A stretch of 64,000 bases of DNA from Tabrizicola oligotrophica. Lineage in GTDB: Bacteria > Pseudomonadota > Alphaproteobacteria > Rhodobacterales > Rhodobacteraceae. The notes under the pieces are model-generated. The model was not told the origin of the DNA, did not search any database, and worked only from the letters and a program-made list of their open reading frames with translations. Below, piece by piece: positions 7,442 through 16,522 of this stretch (within the stretch, counting starts at the first letter, position 1; every line of letters begins with the position of its first letter). The DNA lies in assembly GCF_011008935.1 (NCBI RefSeq), contig NZ_JAAIVJ010000001.1, forward strand, positions 310,001 through 374,000, in the 5' to 3' direction. A program made the translations under genes and the position numbers.

Positions 7442-9058
7442 GTGGCAGGGTTTTTCAAATTGTTGAGGGCGGATGTCCGCAAGGGGCTCTGGTCGTCCGC
7501 TGCGTTGATTCTTCTGATCTCCGGTCAGGCGGCCCTTGCCAGGGACGCGGGCGGCACCGCCTATGTTCGGGCGCTGGCCGAAACCGTGGCCGAGGATGAC
7601 GCGCTGGCCGCCTTCTACCGCGAGCGCGGCTATGAAGATCTGTGGACCGGCGCGGATGATGCCGCCCGGCGCGGTGCCGCCCTTGCTGTCTTTGCCGCCG
7701 CCCCCGATCAGGGGCTTCCCGCCGCCCGCTATGACGCCGCGGCTCTGATCGCCGCCTATCGCGCGGCCGAAACCGAAGGCGACCGTGGCCGGGTCGAGGC
7801 GGCGATGAGCCGGGCTTTCCTCGCCTATGCCCGCGACGTCTCGTCCGGGGTGCTGACGCCGAACAAGGTCGATCCCGGCATCGTGCGCGAGATCGTGCGG
7901 CCCGATCCGGCGGTGCTGCTGCGCGGACTGGCCGCCAGCCCGTCGCCGGCGCGCTTCCTGCGCGATCTGGTCCCGGCGGCCCCGGAATATGCCCGTCTGG
8001 TCAAGGAAAAGCTGCGCCTTGAAACGAATCCCGGCTGGGGTGAGGCGATTGCCGCCGATGCCCTCGCGCTTGGCGCCACCGGCCCGGCCGTCGTTCAATT
8101 GCGTAACCAGTTGATCTCGCGCGGCTATCTGGTGCAGACCGCTTCGGCCTCCTATGACCGGGCGCTGATGCGGGCGGTGCAGCGCTTCCAGGCCGACAGC
8201 GGCATCGTCGGTGACGGGCAGGCTGGCCCCTCGACCATCGCGGCGCTGAACGTGCCGCTGCAAGAGCGTCTGAAATCCGTCGTCGTGGCGCTGGAGCGGT
8301 TGCGCTGGATGGGCAATGCCCCGCGCGGCGCGCGCCACATCTGGGTGAATCAACCCGATTTCGTCGCCCGCATCGTGGACAACGGCCGCACCACCTTTCA
8401 GACCCGCGTGGTGATCGGCAAGAACGTCGAGGACCAGCGCAGCCCCGAATTTTCCGACGAGATGGAGTATATGGTCGTCAACCCGTCCTGGGGGGTGCCG
8501 CGCTCGATCATCGTCAAGGAATACCTGCCGCTCTTGCAACAGAACAGCAATGCGGTGGGGCATCTGCAGGTGGTCGACCGCAATGGCCGCGTAGTGCCGC
8601 GCGGGGCAGTGAACTTTGCCGCCTATTCGGCCTCCAGCTTCCCCTTCGGGCTGCGCCAGCCGCCGTCGGACGGCAATGCGCTGGGGAAGGTGAAGTTCAT
8701 GTTCCCCAATCAATACAACATCTATCTGCATGATACGCCTGCAAAAAACCTGTTTGAAAGCGAGGTGCGGGCCTATAGTCACGGCTGCATCCGTCTGGGC
8801 GATCCGATCGACTTTGCCCATGTTCTGCTGGCGCGGCAGACCGATGATCCGAAGGGGCTTTTCCAGTCGGAACTTGACAGCGCGCAGGAAAGCTCGGTGT
8901 CGCTGGACCAGAAGGTGCCGGTGCATCTGGTCTATTTCACCGCCTGGCCGTCGCTGCGCGGGCAGGTGGGCTTCCGCGCTGATGTCTATGGTCGCGACGC
9001 GCGGCTTTACCAGGCCCTGACCGAGGCCGGGGTGGTCTTGGGCGCGGAACGCGGGTAA
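7442..9058 (+). CDS. L,D-transpeptidase, YcbB/LdtD type
   Basis: 538 residues from a GTG start with AAAGGA 5 bases upstream. Makes 3-3 (L,D) crosslinks or attaches proteins in peptidoglycan of the periplasm. An N-terminal hydrophobic segment ([17 protein letters not shown]) acts as signal or anchor. Then come a helical scaffold domain, a peptidoglycan-binding domain ([30 protein letters not shown]) and a C-terminal YkuD catalytic domain with the motif [10 protein letters not shown], Cys449 being the nucleophile. The length and order match the YcbB group. It is followed after 29 bases by lpxD, so the two may share a transcript, linking wall and lipid A work. Confidence 0.92.
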   Translation: MAGFFKLLRADVRKGLWSSAALILLISGQAALARDAGGTAYVRALAETVAEDDALAAFYRERGYEDLWTGADDAARRGAALAVFAAAPDQGLPAARYDAAALIAAYRAAETEGDRGRVEAAMSRAFLAYARDVSSGVLTPNKVDPGIVREIVRPDPAVLLRGLAASPSPARFLRDLVPAAPEYARLVKEKLRLETNPGWGEAIAADALALGATGPAVVQLRNQLISRGYLVQTASASYDRALMRAVQRFQADSGIVGDGQAGPSTIAALNVPLQERLKSVVVALERLRWMGNAPRGARHIWVNQPDFVARIVDNGRTTFQTRVVIGKNVEDQRSPEFSDEMEYMVVNPSWGVPRSIIVKEYLPLLQQNSNAVGHLQVVDRNGRVVPRGAVNFAAYSASSFPFGLRQPPSDGNALGKVKFMFPNQYNIYLHDTPAKNLFESEVRAYSHGCIRLGDPIDFAHVLLARQTDDPKGLFQSELDSAQESSVSLDQKVPVHLVYFTAWPSLRGQVGFRADVYGRDARLYQALTEAGVVLGAERG

Positions 9059-9087
9059 GGCTTTTCGGGCAGGAACCGGAGAACGCC

Positions 9088-10194
9088 ATGGCCCATTCCA
9101 TCGCCGAGATTGCCCGCGCCCTTGGCGCCGAGGCTGCGGGGGATCTGTCGCTGCGCGTGGTGCGCGCGGCGGAACCGGCAATGGCCGGGGCTGACGATCT
9201 CGCGCTGGCGATGGACCCGCGCTATGCCGACGGTCTGGCCAAGGGGCAGGCGCGGGCGGCGATGCTCTGGCCGGGGGCGGATTGGCAGGCGCTGGGGCTG
9301 AAGGCCGCGATCTTCGCGCCGCGCGGCCGGCTTGCCATGGCGGGGCTGTCGGCGATGATGGACCCGGGGCCGGAGATTTCCCCCGGCCTGCATGCGATGA
9401 CCGTGATCGACCCGACGGCCGAGATCGGCGCAGGTGCGGCCATCGGCCCCTTTGTCAGCATCGGCCGCGGCGCCCGCATCGGGGCGCGGGCGCGGATTGC
9501 CTCGCATGTCGCAATCGCCGAAGGCGCGGTGATCGGGGACGACGCCCTGATCCTGTGCGGCGCCCGCATCGGCGCCCGGGTCAGGATCGGCCACCGCTTC
9601 ATCTGCCAGCCCGGCGCGGTGATCGGCTCGGACGGGTTTTCCTTTGTCACGCCCGAGAAATCGGGGGTTGAGGAAATCCGCAAAACCCTTTCACAACGCA
9701 GCGAAATTCACGAACAAAGCTGGGTGCGGATTCACTCGCTTGGCTCGGTCAGCATTGGCGATGATGTCGAGATCGGCGCCAATTGCACCATCGACCGCGG
9801 CACCATCCGCGACACGGTGATCGGGCGCGGCACCAAGCTCGATAATCAGGTGCACATCGGCCATAACGTGCAGGTGGGCGAGGATACGCTGCTGTGCGGT
9901 CAGGTCGGCATCGCCGGATCAAGCCGCATCGGCAACCGGGTGGTGCTGGCCGGGCAGGTCGGGGTCAACGACAACATCTTTGTCGGCGATGATGTCATCG
10001 CGGGCGGCGGCACCAAGATCTTTACCAATGCGCCGAAGGGCCGGGTGCTCTTGGGCTATCCGGCGGTGAAGATGGAAACCCATGTCGAGATGCAGAAGGC
10101 GCTGCGCCGCCTGCCGCGTCTGGGTAGCCGGGTCGCCGCGCTGGAAGCTGTCATTTCCCCGTCATCCGCGGCTGATAGGCCGGAGGAAGACTAG
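9088..10194 (+). CDS. lpxD: UDP-3-O-acylglucosamine N-acyltransferase (LpxD family)
   Basis: 368 residues. LpxD transfers a 3-hydroxyacyl chain from ACP to the 2-amino group of UDP-3-O-acylglucosamine in lipid A synthesis. The N-terminal uridine-binding domain (to about residue 105) is followed by a left-handed beta helix with hexapeptide repeats ([20 protein letters not shown] and many others); the catalytic His lies in [19 protein letters not shown] sits 7 bases before the ATG. Instead of the usual bamA-lpxD-fabZ-lpxA neighbours it is followed by a dedicated acyl carrier protein and ketosynthase, so it may be a second LpxD or part of a special acyl pathway. Whether the genome has another lpxD cannot be told here. 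Confidence 0.9.
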   Translation: MAHSIAEIARALGAEAAGDLSLRVVRAAEPAMAGADDLALAMDPRYADGLAKGQARAAMLWPGADWQALGLKAAIFAPRGRLAMAGLSAMMDPGPEISPGLHAMTVIDPTAEIGAGAAIGPFVSIGRGARIGARARIASHVAIAEGAVIGDDALILCGARIGARVRIGHRFICQPGAVIGSDGFSFVTPEKSGVEEIRKTLSQRSEIHEQSWVRIHSLGSVSIGDDVEIGANCTIDRGTIRDTVIGRGTKLDNQVHIGHNVQVGEDTLLCGQVGIAGSSRIGNRVVLAGQVGVNDNIFVGDDVIAGGGTKIFTNAPKGRVLLGYPAVKMETHVEMQKALRRLPRLGSRVAALEAVISPSSAADRPEED

Positions 10195-10198
10195 CCAG

Positions 10199-10489
10199 AT
10201 GGGGGTGACGATGGACGGCGCATTGGGGTTTGAGGTTTCGGTCGCCGACCGGGTGCGGGCGATCATCGCCGAACAGGCGATGCTGGAGCCGCACGATGTG
10301 ACACCGGGGGCGGCGCTGTCCGACCTCGGGCTGGACAGCCTGATGCTGGTCGAAACGCTGTTCGCGCTGGAAGAGGCCTTCGACATCTCGGTGCCGTTCA
10401 ACGCCAATGACCCCGCGGCCGGCCGGTTCGACCTGTCGACGGTGCGGGCGGTGATTGCCGGCGTCGAGGGGTTGATCGCGGCCCGATGA
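10199..10489 (+). CDS. Acyl carrier protein next to LpxD and a ketosynthase
   Basis: 96 residues. The motif SDLGLDSLMLVETLFALEE holds the Ser that receives 4'-phosphopantetheine (DSL), so this is a genuine carrier protein although divergent from housekeeping AcpP. The start at 10199 (GGAGG about 13 bases upstream) is listed; an internal ATG at 10211 has a closer G-run and is equally possible. It begins 4 bases after the lpxD stop and its own stop overlaps the ketosynthase start, so the three genes form a tight cassette. It probably carries a growing acyl chain for the neighbour enzyme and could donate it to LpxD. Confidence 0.88.
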   Translation: MGVTMDGALGFEVSVADRVRAIIAEQAMLEPHDVTPGAALSDLGLDSLMLVETLFALEEAFDISVPFNANDPAAGRFDLSTVRAVIAGVEGLIAAR

Positions 10490-11679
10490 GGCGGGTGGTC
10501 ATCACCGGGGCGGGCACCGTCAATCCGCTGGGCCAGGATGTGGCGTCAAGCTTTCGGGCACTGCGGGACGGGGTGTCCGCCATTGCGGCGCTTCAGATCG
10601 CCGACCTCGATCGACTTTCCGTGAAGATCGGCGCGCAAGTGGCGGATTGGCAACCGGAAAACCACTTTGACCGGGCGCAGCTGGGGCTGCTTGACCGCCA
10701 TGTGCAATTTGCGCTGGCCGCGGCCCGGCAGGCCGGCGCCCAGGCCCGGCTGACCGCCGATCCGGGGCGCACGGCGGTCATCATGGGCACGGCAGGCGGC
10801 GGGCTCATCACTTCGGACGAGGCGTTTCGCGCGGTCTATGCCGAGGGCCGCAACCGCGTGCATCCCTTCACCGTGCCGCGGCTGATGGCCTCGGCGGCGG
10901 CGAGCCATATCTCGATGGACCTGGGGCTGACCGGGCCGGCGTTTTCGGTGTCCTCGGCCTGCGCCTCCTCAAACCACGCCATCGGGCTGGCGTTCCAGAT
11001 GGTGCGCTCCGGCATGGTGGAGGCGGCCTTTGCCGGCGGCTCGGAGGCGATGCTGTCCTTCGGCGGCCTGAAGGCCTGGGAGGGCCTGCGCGTCATGGCG
11101 CCGGACGCCTGCCGGCCGTTCTCGCTGGGGCGCAACGGCATGGTGCAGGGCGAGGGCGCGGCGGTGTTCGTGCTGGAACCGCGCGAGGCGGCGCTGGCGC
11201 GCGGGGCCGGGATTCTGGCGGAAATCGTCGGCTTTGCCATGACCTCGGATGCCAGCGACATCGTGCTGCCGAACTCCGACGGCGCGGCGCGCGCCATGGC
11301 GGGCGCGCTGGCCGATGCCGGGCTGGAGCCGGGGGCGGTCGATCACATCAACGCCCATGGCACCGGCACTGCGGCCAATGACCGCTCGGAGGCGCAGGCC
11401 ATCGCGCGGGTATTCGGCGACCGCGACGTGCCGCTGACCTCGACCAAGTCGCTGCATGGCCATCTGATCGGGGCGGCGGGGGCGGTGGAGCTGCTGGCGG
11501 TGCTTCTGGCGCTGCAGGAAGGGATCATCGCCCCGACGGCAGGCTATCTTGGCCCCGATCCGGATTGCCCGGTCGATCTGGTGACGGGGGCGGCGCGGCA
11601 GGCGGATGTGGCGGTGGCGCTTTCCAATGCCTTCGCCTTCGGCGGGCTGAACGCCGTCCTGGCGCTGGCGCGGGCCTGA
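10486..11679 (+). CDS. Beta-ketoacyl-ACP synthase (FabF/NodE-like KAS II)
   Basis: 397 residues. Condenses acyl chains with malonyl-ACP. The full Cys-His-His set is present: Cys in SVSSACASSNHAIG, His in NAHGTGTAANDRSEAQA, and the Lys/His block TSTKSLHGHLIGAAGAVE. It is translationally coupled to the carrier protein (ATG inside its stop). Such ACP-ketosynthase pairs (NodF/NodE, AcpXL/FabF-XL) make special acyl groups in Alphaproteobacteria; adjacency to LpxD points to a lipid A acyl chain here. No ketoreductase, dehydratase or enoyl reductase is linked, so housekeeping enzymes would have to complete the cycle. Confidence 0.9.
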   Translation: MRRVVITGAGTVNPLGQDVASSFRALRDGVSAIAALQIADLDRLSVKIGAQVADWQPENHFDRAQLGLLDRHVQFALAAARQAGAQARLTADPGRTAVIMGTAGGGLITSDEAFRAVYAEGRNRVHPFTVPRLMASAAASHISMDLGLTGPAFSVSSACASSNHAIGLAFQMVRSGMVEAAFAGGSEAMLSFGGLKAWEGLRVMAPDACRPFSLGRNGMVQGEGAAVFVLEPREAALARGAGILAEIVGFAMTSDASDIVLPNSDGAARAMAGALADAGLEPGAVDHINAHGTGTAANDRSEAQAIARVFGDRDVPLTSTKSLHGHLIGAAGAVELLAVLLALQEGIIAPTAGYLGPDPDCPVDLVTGAARQADVAVALSNAFAFGGLNAVLALARA

Positions 11680-11685
11680 ACGCAA

Positions 11686-11712
11686 AAGGCCCGCCGTTTG
11701 CCGGCGGGCCTT
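11686..11712. terminator. Bidirectional hairpin terminator between ketosynthase and IalB genes
   Basis: An 11-bp perfect stem (AAGGCCCGCCG at 11686-11696 with its complement at 11702-11712) and a 5-base loop. It is flanked by A and T residues on both sides and lies between two converging genes, so it can serve both. Confidence 0.75.
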
Positions 11713-11730
11713 CGCCTGAATTTCAATCGC

Positions 11731-12360
11731 TTACGGCGTGGGAAGCGTGGCGGCGACCGCCTCATACCCCGCGGTGAAGCCTTTCAGCGAGATGTCAAGC
11801 GCAACCGGCTTGTCGGGCGCGGCGGCGGGAACCACCATGGCGGTGGCCTTGGCGCCCTTCTTCAACTGCTCGACCTCTTCGGCGGTAAAGCCGACGCGGG
11901 CGACGCAACCTTCGATGGTGCAGAAGGAGAAGGGGTAAAGCTTGGCCGGCGCGGTGTCGATGGCGATGGTCAGCGCCTCGGTCAGCAGGGTTTCAAGCGG
12001 AGCGACGACCGTGCCGCCGGCCACGGCCTTGCCGCCGGCGGGCAGCGCGAAGATCGAGAACTCGGCCACGGCGTTGCCGTCGGCGTCCTTCAAGAGCTGG
12101 AACAGCTGGCAGGGATCCTTGCCGTCCTCGGTCTTTTCGCACCGCTGTTCCCACAGCTCGAAATTGGTGGCCAGATAGCCTTGCCCGACCTGCGCGGTCT
12201 CCTGGGTCAGGATGACGGGGGCGGCGGCGCCGGCTTCGACGCCCATCGACAGATCTTCGGGCTTTTCTTCGGTGGTGGTCTCCTGGGCCAGCACCGGCAG
12301 CGCGGTCAGGATCAGGACGGCGGGAAGGGTGAGGCTTTGAAGCAGGCTGCGCATCGACAT
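11731..12360 (-). CDS. Invasion-associated locus B (IalB) family exported protein
   Basis: 209 residues with a signal peptide (MSMRSLLQSLTLPAVLILTALPVLAQ). The start at 12360 has AGGAAAG about 8 bases upstream; an ATG at 12354 is also possible. IalB proteins are periplasmic or outer-membrane-associated beta-rich proteins widespread in Alphaproteobacteria, first seen in Bartonella, with no known biochemical activity. The cysteines in EQRCEKTEDGKDPCQLFQ and SFCTIEGCVARVGF are typical and probably form disulfides. It is a single gene ending at the shared hairpin terminator. Despite the family name there is no reason to infer invasion of host cells. Confidence 0.82.
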   Translation of the reverse strand: MSMRSLLQSLTLPAVLILTALPVLAQETTTEEKPEDLSMGVEAGAAAPVILTQETAQVGQGYLATNFELWEQRCEKTEDGKDPCQLFQLLKDADGNAVAEFSIFALPAGGKAVAGGTVVAPLETLLTEALTIAIDTAPAKLYPFSFCTIEGCVARVGFTAEEVEQLKKGAKATAMVVPAAAPDKPVALDISLKGFTAGYEAVAATLPTP

Positions 12361-12762
12361 CTCGTCTTTCCTTGCAATGAATTGCGCGCGGATTAGCACG
12401 GCGCGGCGCCCAAGTCAGGTGGGAAAGCGCAAACCCGGCAGCTTCCCGCGCAAACCGCGGAATAAAAAGGAAAAAAGGGCCGGAAACCCGACCCTTTTCA
12501 TTATTATTATGCTCCCTGTCGGACTGGCCGACGTCATGTGCCAGACGCTATTGCGGTTTCACGCGCGCGTCAACAGGATTTCGCTGAAATTGTGCCCGTG
12601 ACAATGCTGCCGGGGCTGCGGGCTCCGCAGTGGCTGGCGGCAGCGGCAAGGCAAGGCCAAACCAGCAAGTTCGCACTGGCATGACAGGGGCAAGGCTGTA
12701 TCTTGGCCGGCAACGGGCGCGCGGTGCGGCCGGCATAGCGGGTTCAGGCGACGAGGTTGGTC
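12361..12762. other. 402-bp intergenic region with an orphan terminator
   Basis: Lies between the starts of two divergent genes. No convincing protein gene is present; a 62-codon minus frame has atypical composition. It holds a hairpin with a T-run on the minus strand (12473-12498) that no annotated gene reads into, so a leftward small RNA between about 12500 and 12760 is possible. Confidence 0.45.
12473..12498 (-). terminator. Orphan intrinsic terminator, possible small-RNA 3' end
   Basis: Stem of GGG, one mismatch and three further pairs around a short loop, flanked by A and T runs. On the minus strand it ends in six consecutive T (12476-12471), the stronger reading; on the plus strand it ends in TTTT. 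No protein gene runs into it from either side. Confidence 0.5.
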
Positions 12763-14304
12763 ATGTCGGATGCGATTTTTGTGGGTGGCGGTGGAGAAGG
12801 CTATGGCGTGGCGCAGAACCTGCTTCTGAAATACGGCAACCGCCACGGGCTGATCGCGGGGGCGACTGGCACCGGCAAGACGGTGACGCTGCAAATTCTG
12901 GCCGAGGGGTTTTCCGCCGCCGGCGTGCCGGTGTTCATGGCCGATGTGAAGGGCGATCTGGCCGGCATCGCGGCCGCCGGATCGGCCAGCCACAAGCTGC
13001 ACGAGGCCTTTGCCAAACGCGCCGCCACCATCGGGCTTGACCTGCACTATCAGGCCTTCCCGGTCACCTTCTGGGATCTCTTCGGCGAGCAGGGCCACCC
13101 GATCCGCGCCACCGTGGCCGAGATGGGGCCGCTCCTGCTCAGCCGCCTCTTGGAACTGACCGAGCCGCAGGAGGGCGTGCTGAACGTCGCCTTCCGGCTG
13201 GCCGACGAGGAGGAACTGCCGCTGCTGGACCTCAAGGACCTGCAGGCGCTGCTGACCTTCATCGCCGAACATGACAGCGAGATTTCCGCCCGCTACGGGC
13301 TGGTCTCCACCGCCTCGATCGGGGCGATCCAGCGCCGGCTGCTGGTCTTGGAAAATCAGGGGGCGGCGCAGATGTTCGGCGAGCCGGCGCTGGAACTGGC
13401 CGACTTGATGCGCTGTGATGCGCAGGGGCGCGGCATGGTCAACCTCCTGGCCGCCGACAAGCTGATGAATTCCGGCCCGCGGCTCTATGCGACCTTCCTG
13501 CTGTGGCTTCTGTCGGAGCTGTTCGAGGAACTGCCCGAGGTGGGCGATCCCGACAAGCCGAAGCTGGTGTTCTTCTTCGACGAGGCGCATCTGCTGTTCA
13601 CCGATGCGCCCAAGGCGCTGGTTTCTAAAGTGGAACAGGTGGCCCGGTTGATCCGCTCCAAGGGGGTAGGGGTCTATTTCATCACCCAGAACCCGGCGGA
13701 CGTGCCCGAGATGATCCTTGGCCAGCTGGGCAACCGGGTGCAGCACGCGCTGCGCGCCTTTACCGCCAAGGACCAGAAAGACCTGAAAATGGCGGCCGAG
13801 ACCTATCGGCCCAACCCGCGCTTTGCCATCGAGGACGCGATCCGCGATGTCGGCACCGGCGAGGCGGTGACCTCTTTCCTTGAGGCCAAGGGCGTGCCGG
13901 GCATTGCCGAACGGACGCTGGTGCGCCCGCCATCGTCGCAATTGGGGCCGATTGATCCGGGGCTCAGGGCGCAATTGATGGCCGCCTCGGGCATGGCGGC
14001 AAAATACGACACCGCCATCGACCGCGATTCGGCCTATGAACGGCTGCGCGCCAAGGCCGAACGCGCCGCCCGCGAGGCGGCCGATGCCGAAGCCCGCGAG
14101 GCCCGCGCCAGCGAGGAGGAGCGCGAGTATTCCCGCGCCCGGCGCTATGATGGCGAGGACCGCAGCACGTCGCGCAAAACCTCCACCAGCCGCACCGATT
14201 CCGTCGGCGAGGCCTTTGCCAAGAGCTTTGCCCGCCAGCTTGGCACCAAGTCGGGGCAGGCGATCATCCGCGGTGTTCTGGGTTCGATCTTCGGCAAGCG
14301 CTGA
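12763..14304 (+). CDS. HerA-like P-loop ATPase, DUF853 family
   Basis: 513 residues. The family has a HerA/FtsK-like ATPase fold and is often labelled helicase, but its substrate is unknown. The Walker A motif GATGTGKT is at residues 33-40, Walker B is [13 protein letters not shown], and [17 protein letters not shown] is the sensor-like block that follows. The C-terminal 100 residues are charged, coiled-coil-like and Ala/Arg/Glu-rich ([21 protein letters not shown]), ending in a small glycine-containing segment. An upstream in-frame TTG exists, but the ATG at 12763 with GAGG 8 bases before it is preferred. It is transcribed alone, with no NurA-like nuclease beside it. Confidence 0.87.
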   Translation: MSDAIFVGGGGEGYGVAQNLLLKYGNRHGLIAGATGTGKTVTLQILAEGFSAAGVPVFMADVKGDLAGIAAAGSASHKLHEAFAKRAATIGLDLHYQAFPVTFWDLFGEQGHPIRATVAEMGPLLLSRLLELTEPQEGVLNVAFRLADEEELPLLDLKDLQALLTFIAEHDSEISARYGLVSTASIGAIQRRLLVLENQGAAQMFGEPALELADLMRCDAQGRGMVNLLAADKLMNSGPRLYATFLLWLLSELFEELPEVGDPDKPKLVFFFDEAHLLFTDAPKALVSKVEQVARLIRSKGVGVYFITQNPADVPEMILGQLGNRVQHALRAFTAKDQKDLKMAAETYRPNPRFAIEDAIRDVGTGEAVTSFLEAKGVPGIAERTLVRPPSSQLGPIDPGLRAQLMAASGMAAKYDTAIDRDSAYERLRAKAERAAREAADAEAREARASEEEREYSRARRYDGEDRSTSRKTSTSRTDSVGEAFAKSFARQLGTKSGQAIIRGVLGSIFGKR

Positions 14305-14413
14305 GATCTGACGACAATCCGCCGATCCGGCGCAGCGGTCCACAAACCGCCTAGCCCGCGCCGCATTTGGCAGCTAGGCCTCTCGCCGGCGAATGACTGC
14401 GAGGGGCCTGCCG

Positions 14414-15652
14414 ATGGCGATTTCTGCCGCGGAACAGTATATGCTGGAACTCATCAACCGGGCGCGGCTGGATCCGCTGGGCGAGGCGCAGCGCCTTGGA
14501 ATCAGCCTGAACGACGGCCTTGAGGCGGGACGACTGGGCAGCGCGCCGCGCGGGGTTCTGGCCTTTGAGGGCGCGCTGGAACAGGCGGCCATCGGCCATT
14601 CGCAATGGATGCTGGCCACCGACACCTTTTCCCACACCGGGATCAACGGCAGCACGCCCTCCGCCCGCGCCCTTGCGGCGGGTTATCAGGGCGGGGGCGT
14701 GGGGGAAAACATCAGCTGGTGGGGCACCACGGGCACGCTGAACCTTGAAGCCGCGATTGCCCGGCAACACGCCAGCCTGTTCCTGTCGCCCGGACACCGG
14801 CTGAACATCCTTGAGGCCAGCTACCGCGACATCGGCCTCGCGCAGGAGGCAGGGCAGTTCTCCTATAACGGCACGACCTACAACGCCTCGATGGTGACGC
14901 AGAATTTCGGCGCGCAAGCCGGGGTGTTCCATGTCACCGGCGTCGTCTACGACGACAACGACGGTGATCGGTTCTATTCCATCGGCGAGGGCCGGGGTGG
15001 GGCAAGTTTTGCCAGCGCAGGCAATGCGACGACCAGCGCCGCAGCGGGTGGCTACGCGCTGGACGTGGTCGAGGGCGGACCGGTCCTGATTACCGGCACG
15101 CTCGACGGTCTGGATTTCGCGCTGCGGATTGCCGTCGAAGGCCAGAACGCCAAGCTTGACGTGGTGAACGGCGCCGAGGTGCTGGTCTCGGCCGATGTGA
15201 CGCTGCTGACTGGTCTGCATGACGCAAGACTTCTTGGCGCCGGGGCGCTGGATGCCAGCGGCAATGCCGCCGCCAACAGCCTGGAGGGCAATGCCGCCCG
15301 CAACGTCCTGTCGGGGCTTGCCGGCAATGACCTGTTGCAGGGCAAGGCCGGCAACGATCTGCTGCGCGGCGGGACGGGCGATGACCAGCTGACCGGCGGC
15401 ACCGGGGCGGACAGCTTTGTCTTCACCCTGCGGGCGGGCGACGATGTCATCACCGATTTCGAATTGACCGACCGGTTGCGGCTGGATGACCGTCTCTGGG
15501 GCGGGACGGTGACAACGGCGGCCGGGCTTGTTGCCGACCATGCGCAGGTCGTGGCGGGCGATGTGCTGATCGACCTGATGAACGGCCAGTCGCTGCGGCT
15601 GGAGGGGTTCAGCGATCTTGCCGCGCTGGAAGCCCGGATCGTGCTGGTCTGA
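14414..15652 (+). CDS. Secreted CAP/SCP-domain protein with C-terminal RTX repeats
   Basis: 412 residues. The N-terminal half is a CAP (SCP/PR-1) domain: LELINRARLDPLGEAQRLG, HSQWMLATDTFSHTG, GGGVGENISWWG and SPGHRLNILEASYRDIG, with His62, Glu98 and His128 in positions that form the CAP cavity. A middle beta-rich segment follows, then calcium-binding nonapeptide repeats (GNDLLQGKAGNDLLRGGTGDD) and a C-terminal beta segment typical of type I secretion substrates. There is no N-terminal signal peptide, in line with export by a T1SS, which is not in the window. The start at 14414 has GAGGGG 7 bases upstream; an earlier ATG at 14393 lacks one. Function of bacterial CAP-RTX proteins is unknown. 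Confidence 0.88.
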   Translation: MAISAAEQYMLELINRARLDPLGEAQRLGISLNDGLEAGRLGSAPRGVLAFEGALEQAAIGHSQWMLATDTFSHTGINGSTPSARALAAGYQGGGVGENISWWGTTGTLNLEAAIARQHASLFLSPGHRLNILEASYRDIGLAQEAGQFSYNGTTYNASMVTQNFGAQAGVFHVTGVVYDDNDGDRFYSIGEGRGGASFASAGNATTSAAAGGYALDVVEGGPVLITGTLDGLDFALRIAVEGQNAKLDVVNGAEVLVSADVTLLTGLHDARLLGAGALDASGNAAANSLEGNAARNVLSGLAGNDLLQGKAGNDLLRGGTGDDQLTGGTGADSFVFTLRAGDDVITDFELTDRLRLDDRLWGGTVTTAAGLVADHAQVVAGDVLIDLMNGQSLRLEGFSDLAALEARIVLV

Positions 15653-15669
15653 TCCCGGCGGATCAGACC
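15646..15669. terminator. Hairpin spanning the converging ends of two genes
   Basis: A 9-bp perfect stem (GGTCTGATC/GATCAGACC) with loop CCGGCG covers both stop codons of the converging CAP-RTX and CBS-domain genes. No T-run follows, so it may halt or stabilise transcripts rather than act as a classical terminator. Confidence 0.45.
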
Positions 15670-16502
15670 GGACGGATGCGCAGCTTGGCCAGCCGGTTTT
15701 CCCGCCGCGTCACCACCTGAAACCGGAAGCCGTGGAAGGCGAAGGACTGGCCCTCCACCGGGATCATCTGCGCTTCGTGAATGACAAGGCCGGCGATGGT
15801 GTTGGCCTCGGTGTCGGGCAGCGCCCAGTCCATCGCCCGGTTGAGGTCGCGGATTGTCATCGAGCCGTCCACCAGCCAGGCCCCGGTCTCGTCGCGGCTC
15901 AATCCGGCATCGCGGGCCACCACGTCGAATTCGTCGGTGATCTCGCCGACGATTTCCTCAAGGATGTCCTCCAGCGTGATGACCCCCATGATCGCGCCGT
16001 ATTCGTCGACCACGATGGCGAAATGCGTGCGCCGCTTCAGGAAGGCGCGCATCTGTTCATCCAGCGTTGTGCTGTCGGGGATGAAATAGGGCTTCATCGC
16101 CACCTTGACGATGTCCAGCGCCTCCAGCCCCTCGCCGCTGCGGCGCAGCCGGTCCACCTCGCGCAGCAGTTCCTTGGCGTGGATCACGCCAAGGATGTTC
16201 TCCTCCTGAGCGCGAAACACCGGCAGGCGGGAATGGGCCGAGGCGAGGACTCCGGAAATCAGCGTATCGGGCGGCTGGTCGGCGTCGATCATCTCGATCT
16301 GGCTGCGGTGGGTCATGATCTCGTCCACCCGCCGCTCGCCCAGATCCAGCGCGCCCAGCAGCCGGTCACGGTCTTCCTTTTCCATGCCGCCGCCCGAATG
16401 GCTGGCGGCAATCGCCTGTGTCAGATCCTCGCGCAGACCTTCGGCGCGGTCGGCGTCGGTCCGGCGCAGGGCGGCAGGGAGCAGGTTCAACAGGCGATGC
16501 AT
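15663..16502 (-). CDS. CorC/TlyC-type CBS-domain protein
   Basis: 279 residues, soluble, without the DUF21 membrane domain of larger relatives. Two CBS domains occupy the middle (IMTHRSQIEMIDADQPPDTL to AMKPYFIPDSTTLDEQM and FAIVVDEYGAIMGVITLEDI), followed by a CorC_HlyC transporter-associated domain (LVDGSMTIRDLNRAMDWAL). E. coli CorC has the same layout and is linked to Mg/Co efflux. The names 'hemolysin' and TlyC are historical. In many Proteobacteria this gene sits with ybeY and lnt, but here it follows xerD by 20 bases on the same strand and probably shares its transcript. Confidence 0.88.
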   Translation of the reverse strand: MHRLLNLLPAALRRTDADRAEGLREDLTQAIAASHSGGGMEKEDRDRLLGALDLGERRVDEIMTHRSQIEMIDADQPPDTLISGVLASAHSRLPVFRAQEENILGVIHAKELLREVDRLRRSGEGLEALDIVKVAMKPYFIPDSTTLDEQMRAFLKRRTHFAIVVDEYGAIMGVITLEDILEEIVGEITDEFDVVARDAGLSRDETGAWLVDGSMTIRDLNRAMDWALPDTEANTIAGLVIHEAQMIPVEGQSFAFHGFRFQVVTRRENRLAKLRIRPV

Positions 16503-16522
16503 GGGCGGAAATCTTCGTGGGG

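Noticed and set aside
11731-12360. IalB protein as evidence for a pathogen
   Set aside because: The family is widespread in free-living Alphaproteobacteria and no invasion genes accompany it.
12548-12736. 62-codon minus frame in the gap before the HerA-like gene
   Set aside because: Pro/Ala/Arg-rich, no ribosome site, no similarity; the possible product in this gap is an RNA rather than a protein.
15663-16502. CBS-domain protein as a hemolysin
   Set aside because: The hemolysin label is historical; the domain layout matches CorC-type transport accessory proteins.
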